Assembly (NCBI RefSeq): GCF_900169505.1
Contig: NZ_LT827021.1
Coordinates: 2,046,001 to 2,110,000, forward strand
Direction: 5' to 3'
Length of the DNA: 64,000 nucleotides
Origin: Arabiibacter massiliensis
GTDB lineage: Bacteria > Actinomycetota > Coriobacteriia > Coriobacteriales > Eggerthellaceae
A model generated the notes under the pieces. That model ran no database searches and had not been told where the DNA came from. It worked only from the letters and a program-made list of their open reading frames with translations. The translations under genes and the position numbers were made by a program. Positions within the stretch are counted from its first letter, which is position 1; every line of letters begins with the position of its first letter. Shown here one piece after another: positions 60,197 to 64,000 of the stretch.

Positions 60197-60997
60197 CTAG
60201 TCGTCGTTATGCGAATGACGTTCGAGCAGCTTCATGATGCGCTCGCGGAACACGATGCCCAAGATCGCGATGACCGCGGCCACTGCGAAGATGATCACGC
60301 TCTGCACGATGCGGCCTTCCACCAGGCCATCCGCCGCGTATGTCGACACGATGATGCCAGGGATGCGGCCCACGTTGGACAGCAGCAGAAACGTACGCAT
60401 GCGCATGTCCGTGAGCGGCACGAGGTAGGTGAACACGTCCTTCGGCAGCCCGGGGATCAAAAACAGGATGAACACGATGATGTTCAGCTTGCCGGAGCGC
60501 TCGAAGCGCCGGAACTTCTCGAGGTACTGCGTGGGCACCATGCCCTGCACGAACGGCGCGCCCAGCTTGTGCACGAGCCCGAAGATGAACGCGCTGGACA
60601 GCACGCAGCCGATGAGGATGAACAGCGCGCCGATCCACGGCCCGTACAGCATGCCCGCCGCCACCTGCACGACCTCGCCCGGAATGAACGCCACCACGAT
60701 CTGGAGGAACTGCAAGCCCAGCAGGATAAGGAACCCGACAGGGCCCGCGCCGCGCACGTCGTTGATGATGCGGTCGAGGCCGCCGGGCTCGAACAGGTCG
60801 TGGAAGTACGGCCACAAAAGCACGCAGATGAGCACCATGAGCGCGAAGAACGCGATGAGGCCGGCGAACTTGAAGATGTCGCCCTTCTCGAGCTTGCGCC
60901 CGCGGACGACCACTTCCTCCTCGGCCTTCTCGTGCAGCGCCTCTTTGCGCTCCTCGGCGATTTTCTTGATCTTACCCGTGTCGAACTTGTCAGTCAT
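60197..60997 (-). CDS. TVP38/TMEM64 (VTT-domain) membrane protein
   Basis: The 266-residue protein has a charged coiled N-terminus (1-40), then about six membrane segments with the VTT core: 'IVVAFIPGEVVQVAAGMLYGP' and 'FLIPGLPKDVFTYLVPLTDM'. It ends in a basic, His-rich tail. The DedA/VTT superfamily works in lipid transport or scrambling and membrane homeostasis. Its start overlaps the end of the PRC-barrel gene by 8 bp, so both are one operon. Confidence 0.9.
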   Translation of the reverse strand: MTDKFDTGKIKKIAEERKEALHEKAEEEVVVRGRKLEKGDIFKFAGLIAFFALMVLICVLLWPYFHDLFEPGGLDRIINDVRGAGPVGFLILLGLQFLQIVVAFIPGEVVQVAAGMLYGPWIGALFILIGCVLSSAFIFGLVHKLGAPFVQGMVPTQYLEKFRRFERSGKLNIIVFILFLIPGLPKDVFTYLVPLTDMRMRTFLLLSNVGRIPGIIVSTYAADGLVEGRIVQSVIIFAVAAVIAILGIVFRERIMKLLERHSHNDD

Positions 60998-61946
60998 CTT
61001 TGCGTGCCTTGTCGAATTCGTCTTTGAACGCTGCGAACATGTTCTTCTTGGGCGCGGGCTTCTTCTTCGGCGCGGCTGGCTTCTTCGCGGCGGCGGGCTT
61101 GGCGGCGCCGTCCGACTTCGCGATGGCCTGCTCGCCCTTGGCCGGCTTCGGGCCGCGCGCCTTGTCGTACTCCTCCTTGAAGTCGGAGAACATCGTCTTG
61201 GACTTGGCTATCTGCTTGCCGGTGGCGTACGCGCCCTTGTTCACCACCTCGCCGGTTTTCTTGGCGGCCTCGCTCACGACGGGCTTCGCCTTGTCGACCG
61301 TGGTGTGCACCTTGTCCATTGCCACCGCCGTAGCCGCGCCCGCCTTCTCGGCCACGCCGCCCTCGGCTGCGAGCTCCTTCACCTCGTCGGACACGAGGAT
61401 GGCGCCGAGCACGACGTCGTCGGTCTGCGCGCCCTCCTGCCCCACGGTCGCCAGCTGCGCGCCCATGCCGCGGCGGAATCCCACGATGAGCTCGGCCGGC
61501 ACGGTGCGCTTGCCCAGAAGCGCGTTGGCCGTGGCGCCGGAGTCGGTGTCGAACGACTCCACCGTGCCGGTGATGCGGTTGAACGTGACGTCGCCCACCG
61601 TGCCGAACGCCGTGCCGTCTTCGCACATGACGGGCAGCCCCACCCACAGCACGCAGTCGTCGTAGTTGACGCCGAGCGCCTTGCAGGCGGCGCGATCGGT
61701 GGCCTCGGGCACGTCGCGGATAGCGATGCGGCCGTCCACCAGGTCGTATCCTTGAATGGACACGAACTTGTCCTTGCGGCGGAACATCCACAGGAGGTCG
61801 GGCCGCTTCACGATGAAGCCGACGCAGCGCTTCTCCTTGGGATGGAACACGAAACGGCGCACCTTGCCGATGCGCTTCTGGCCGTTCTTGCCGCCCACGA
61901 CGCGGACGCCCGTGAGCTCGCTCGTGGTGATGAGTTTGCTTGCCAT
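60990..61946 (-). CDS. PRC-barrel protein with Lys/Ala-rich tail
   Basis: The 318-residue protein starts at ATG 61946, which has GGAGAAG upstream. Two PRC-barrel units occupy about residues 1-90 and 95-185 ('VRVVGGKNGQKRIGKVRRFV', 'FGTVGDVTFNRITGTVESF'). Then comes a helical Ala/Lys region and a basic, proline-rich stretch. Two short similar segments near the end ('MFSDFKEEYDKARGPKP' and 'MFAAFKDEFDKARKDD') are internal repeats. PRC barrels often bind RNA or the photosynthetic/ribosome apparatus; the role here is unknown. The coupled VTT gene suggests a membrane-associated function. Confidence 0.85.
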   Translation of the reverse strand: MASKLITTSELTGVRVVGGKNGQKRIGKVRRFVFHPKEKRCVGFIVKRPDLLWMFRRKDKFVSIQGYDLVDGRIAIRDVPEATDRAACKALGVNYDDCVLWVGLPVMCEDGTAFGTVGDVTFNRITGTVESFDTDSGATANALLGKRTVPAELIVGFRRGMGAQLATVGQEGAQTDDVVLGAILVSDEVKELAAEGGVAEKAGAATAVAMDKVHTTVDKAKPVVSEAAKKTGEVVNKGAYATGKQIAKSKTMFSDFKEEYDKARGPKPAKGEQAIAKSDGAAKPAAAKKPAAPKKKPAPKKNMFAAFKDEFDKARKDD

Positions 61947-62028
61947 GGTCTTCTCCATTGCAGCTTGCGGCGCGCTTCGCGGACCTGACGGCCGCGCCCC
62001 CGGCGCCGGCGGCTGCGCTCAGATACGG

Positions 62029-62081
62029 AAAAGCGGCGCGCGGGGGCGAGGATGCTCCCCCGCTCTCGCGTCGCCGCTTCG
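62029..62081 (-). terminator. Terminator of the YtxH-protein gene
   Basis: AAGCGGCG (62031-62038) pairs with CGCCGCTT (62072-62079) around an inner GCGGGGG/CCCCCGC stem. On the minus strand it ends in GCTTTTCC, 20 bp past the stop. Confidence 0.8.
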
Positions 62082-62098
62082 CTTCGATACCGCCTGCG

Positions 62099-62647
62099 TT
62101 ACTGGGCGTCGGCCGGCTTGTCGCCGCCGATCTTCTCGGCCGCGTCCTCCGCCTTGTCCTTCACCGCATCGGCGACGTCCTGCGCCTTGTCCTGCACGGC
62201 GTCGACGGCCTCATGCGCCGTGTCGGCCGCAACCGGGATGGTGTCGCTTACCGTCTCGTGCGCCTGCTCGGCGTTCTTGGCCACCTGCGAGGCGATGCGC
62301 TGGCGCGCGGCCTCGATCTTGTCGCGCAGCTCGTCGTTCTTCTGCGAGAACGCCGGCTTGATGTTCTCGGCGGCGTCCTGCACCCGCTGCGTGGCCTGGC
62401 CGTACAGCTCCTGGCCCTTGGCGGCCACATCCTGCACGACCTCCTGGCCCTTGGCCGCGGCCTCGTGGTACGCGTGCTGCACGTTCGAACCGGCCTGAGC
62501 GCCGAGCTCCTGGGCCTCGCCCCATGCGGCGTTCACCTTGTCCGTGACTATGGCCCGCGTCTCCTGACCCGAGCGGGGAGCGTACAGAAGCGCGATGGCC
62601 GCGCCTGCGAGCCCGCCGGCCAGGAAAGCACCTAGTTTGTTGCCCAT
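62099..62647 (-). CDS. YtxH-like membrane-anchored stress protein
   Basis: The 182-residue protein starts at ATG 62647 behind AAAGGAGG. One N-terminal helix with the YtxH motif (MGNKLGAFLAGGLAGAAIAL then 'LYAPRSGQETR') is followed by a long, Ala/Gln/Glu-rich helix that resembles apolipoprotein or late-embryogenesis-type amphipathic repeats ('KAQDVADAVKDKAEDAAEKI'). Such proteins are linked to envelope and osmotic stress. The gene lies upstream of the PRC-barrel and VTT pair on the same strand, after a 152-bp gap and a terminator. Confidence 0.87.
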   Translation of the reverse strand: MGNKLGAFLAGGLAGAAIALLYAPRSGQETRAIVTDKVNAAWGEAQELGAQAGSNVQHAYHEAAAKGQEVVQDVAAKGQELYGQATQRVQDAAENIKPAFSQKNDELRDKIEAARQRIASQVAKNAEQAHETVSDTIPVAADTAHEAVDAVQDKAQDVADAVKDKAEDAAEKIGGDKPADAQ

Positions 62648-62788
62648 GACTGCCTCCTTTGGACGTTTGTCTGTGCAGACCATTATAGGGGCAGGTGCCG
62701 CCGGCAGGAGGGGAAAACACAGGCGCAATAGAATTCAGTTGCCGTTTCGTTGAATGAGACAAAGGGACGGGGATAATGGCATGCGCAC

Positions 62789-62845
62789 GATCTTCGCTCC
62801 GAAAACACGCCTCGTGCGCTGAGGCGTGTTTTCGGAGCGAAGATG
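62789..62845. repeat. 57-bp perfect hairpin element, copy 2
   Basis: Identical to the element at 30597 except for the last base. The arms start ATCTTCGCTCCGAAAACACG and enclose GTGCGCT. It lies in the gap between the YtxH gene and ddl, next to GGGACGGGG repeats that flank it on both sides. Confidence 0.9.
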
Positions 62846-62873
62846 CGCTTGGATGAGACGACTGCCCCGTCCC

Positions 62874-63863
62874 TTACGCGTACTGGGACACCAGTTCGTC
62901 GAGGACCTTCGGGAGGGAGAGGCCGGCGGCTTCGCAGGCGGCGGGGAACAGGGAGCGCTCGGCCATGCCGGGCGACACGTTCACCTCGAAGACGCGGGCC
63001 TGGGCGCCGTCCCAGATGAGGTCGATGCGGGCGAGGTCGCGCACGTTGTAGGCGCGGTACACCTCCAGCGCTGCGCGCTCGATCTCGGCGCGGATGGCCT
63101 GGGCGTCGGCCTCGTCGGGCGCGAGCGAGACGTTGCGCACGGGCGCGAAGCACTCCACGGCGCCGGGCGTCATGCGGGCCTCGGTGTCGTACATGCCGCT
63201 CTTCGGCACGATCTCCACCGGGGGCAGCGCGTAGGCGTCCCAACCGGTGCCCAGCACGGAAACGGCCATCTCCACGCCGTCGATCCACTGCTCGATGACC
63301 ACGGCCTCGTCGAACGAGAGCGCGTCGAGGATGGCCTCGCCCAGCTCGTCGATCGAGTCCACCTTGTGCACGCCCATGGCGGACCCGCCGTGCGCGGGCT
63401 TCACGGCCACAGGGTAGCCGCCGATCACGCGCTGTTCCACCAGGTCGAGCGCCGTGGCCGCGCCCATGTCCTTGAACGCGTCGCGCGCGATGTAGAGGCC
63501 CTGCGGCCACGACGCCACGGGGGCCTCGCCGGTGATGGCGCGGTAGACGGCCATCTCGGAGTGCATGGAATCCTTGTTCCACGCGCGCTGGCAGACGCTC
63601 GATGGCGAGCCTACGAAGGGGATGTCCAGGAACTCGAGCAGGCTCTGGATGGTGCCGTCCTCGCCGTGCTTGCCATGCAGGGCGCTGTAGCACACGTCGG
63701 GGCGCTCGCTGCGCAGCGTGGGCACGAGCTCGCTCGTGGTGTCGAGCGGCACCGCCTTGTGGCCGGCCTCCTCGAGCGCCGCGCACACGCATCTGCCGCT
63801 GGCCAGGGAGAACTCGCGCTCGAACGACGCGCCGCCCATCAACACTGCAACTTTGAGGCCCAT
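62874..63863 (-). CDS. ddl: D-alanine--D-alanine ligase
   Basis: The 329-residue protein starts at ATG 63863 behind AAAGGAAG. ATP-grasp fold: N-terminal 'VAVLMGGASFEREFSLASG', 'LHGKHGEDGTIQ' (substrate domain), 'GGYPVAVKPAHGGSAMGVHK' (ATP-binding lysine loop) and the Mg-binding 'RVFEVNVSPGMAERSLFP', where family members usually have EVNTxPGM. It joins two D-alanines for peptidoglycan. Residues at the subsite fit D-Ala-D-Ala, not lactate (no Phe in place of Tyr seen, but this cannot be fully decided). A cell-wall gene cluster is not evident beside it. Confidence 0.95.
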   Translation of the reverse strand: MGLKVAVLMGGASFEREFSLASGRCVCAALEEAGHKAVPLDTTSELVPTLRSERPDVCYSALHGKHGEDGTIQSLLEFLDIPFVGSPSSVCQRAWNKDSMHSEMAVYRAITGEAPVASWPQGLYIARDAFKDMGAATALDLVEQRVIGGYPVAVKPAHGGSAMGVHKVDSIDELGEAILDALSFDEAVVIEQWIDGVEMAVSVLGTGWDAYALPPVEIVPKSGMYDTEARMTPGAVECFAPVRNVSLAPDEADAQAIRAEIERAALEVYRAYNVRDLARIDLIWDGAQARVFEVNVSPGMAERSLFPAACEAAGLSLPKVLDELVSQYA

Positions 63864-63910
63864 TGTGGCTTCCTTTCGGTTCGTTCAACCTGCTCAACCG
63901 GCGGGCCTTT

Positions 63911-63961
63911 CGGCTGGCGCCGCGGGGGATCCTTCGACTCGCTTCGCTCGCTCAGGATGAC
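63911..63961. repeat. Half GTCATCCTGAG element at the right edge
   Basis: GGATCCTTCGACTCGCTTCG followed by CTCAGGATGAC is identical to the right half of the copy in hypF. It ends 3 bp from the stop codon of the next gene. Confidence 0.85.
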
Positions 63962-63964
63962 AAA

Positions 63965-64000
63965 TTATTCCGCCTTGATGGCGCCGGCGTCGAGGAATGC
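63965..64000 (-). CDS. 3' end of an unidentified gene (runs off the right edge)
   Basis: An open frame of 11 codons ends in TAA at 63965 ('AFLDAGAIKAE'). The composition fits the coding regions around it, but nothing more can be said about its identity. Confidence 0.45.
   Translation of the reverse strand, partial: AFLDAGAIKAE

Overview
The window looks like a high-GC Actinobacterium of the class Coriobacteriia, most likely an Eggerthellaceae member close to Eggerthella or Gordonibacter. The signs are membrane-bound LuxR regulators beside twin-arginine, lipobox-bearing fumarate-reductase-like flavoproteins, separate arginine and agmatine deiminase loci, [NiFe]-hydrogenase maturation genes, and GC-rich codon use throughout. 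This taxonomic call is inference from gene content; no marker gene was compared. Three exact parS-type sites (TGTTTCACGTGAAACA) suggest the segment lies in the origin-proximal part of the chromosome.

Layout. 1-7.4 kb: the 5' part of a periplasmic-binding sensor gene, a LuxR regulator divergent from a Tat-exported flavoprotein reductase, then a second LuxR regulator divergent from arginine deiminase (arcA). 7.6-13.1 kb: an accessory island with two AAA/DUF4143 ATPases, each preceded by its own repeats, a duplicated membrane-bound XRE regulator and a DUF559-type nuclease-like gene. 13.4-22.7 kb: glutamate decarboxylase with a GadC-like antiporter, a TetR regulator, an MHS-family transporter, an unknown protein, a DMT transporter and an amidinotransferase. 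23.2-30.4 kb: a CHASE-GGDEF diguanylate cyclase, hypF-hypC-hypD, and phosphoglucose isomerase. 30.8-36.4 kb: an exported rubrerythrin, a Fic protein between 264-bp direct repeats, a chagasin-PASTA lipoprotein pair and a LytTR response regulator. 36.6-40 kb: two paralogous sortase-type surface proteins, each with a G10 tract in the signal-peptide codons. 40.5-49 kb: a tyrosine phosphatase, a PepV-like dipeptidase, tRNA-Leu(CAA), cstA, an AlbA_2/Schlafen-like regulator and a catalase. 49.2-52.4 kb: a second exported flavoprotein reductase and a divergent Fic-like pseudoenzyme with a winged helix. 52.6-57.3 kb: an agmatine-to-putrescine module (carbamoyltransferase, RpiR regulator, antiporter, agmatine deiminase). 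57.9-64 kb: class I aldolase, TM2, VTT, PRC-barrel and YtxH membrane/envelope proteins, ddl, and the end of another gene.

Themes. Guanidino and amino-acid metabolism recurs (arginine deiminase, agmatine deiminase, amidinotransferase, glutamate decarboxylase with antiporter), which fits an asaccharolytic anaerobe that lives on amino acids and respires organic acceptors with exported reductases. The intergenic space is filled with at least four families of palindromic repeats. One copy lies in frame inside hypF, and copies flank the Fic gene. Four solitary accessory genes (two DUF4143 ATPases, Fic, AlbA_2) each carry a private set of repeated or palindromic upstream sites, suggesting autoregulated selfish or defence-like single-gene modules. 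A Nextera-like mosaic end near 24.6 kb and a degenerate poly-G stretch near 41.5 kb warn that parts of the contig may be assembly joins.
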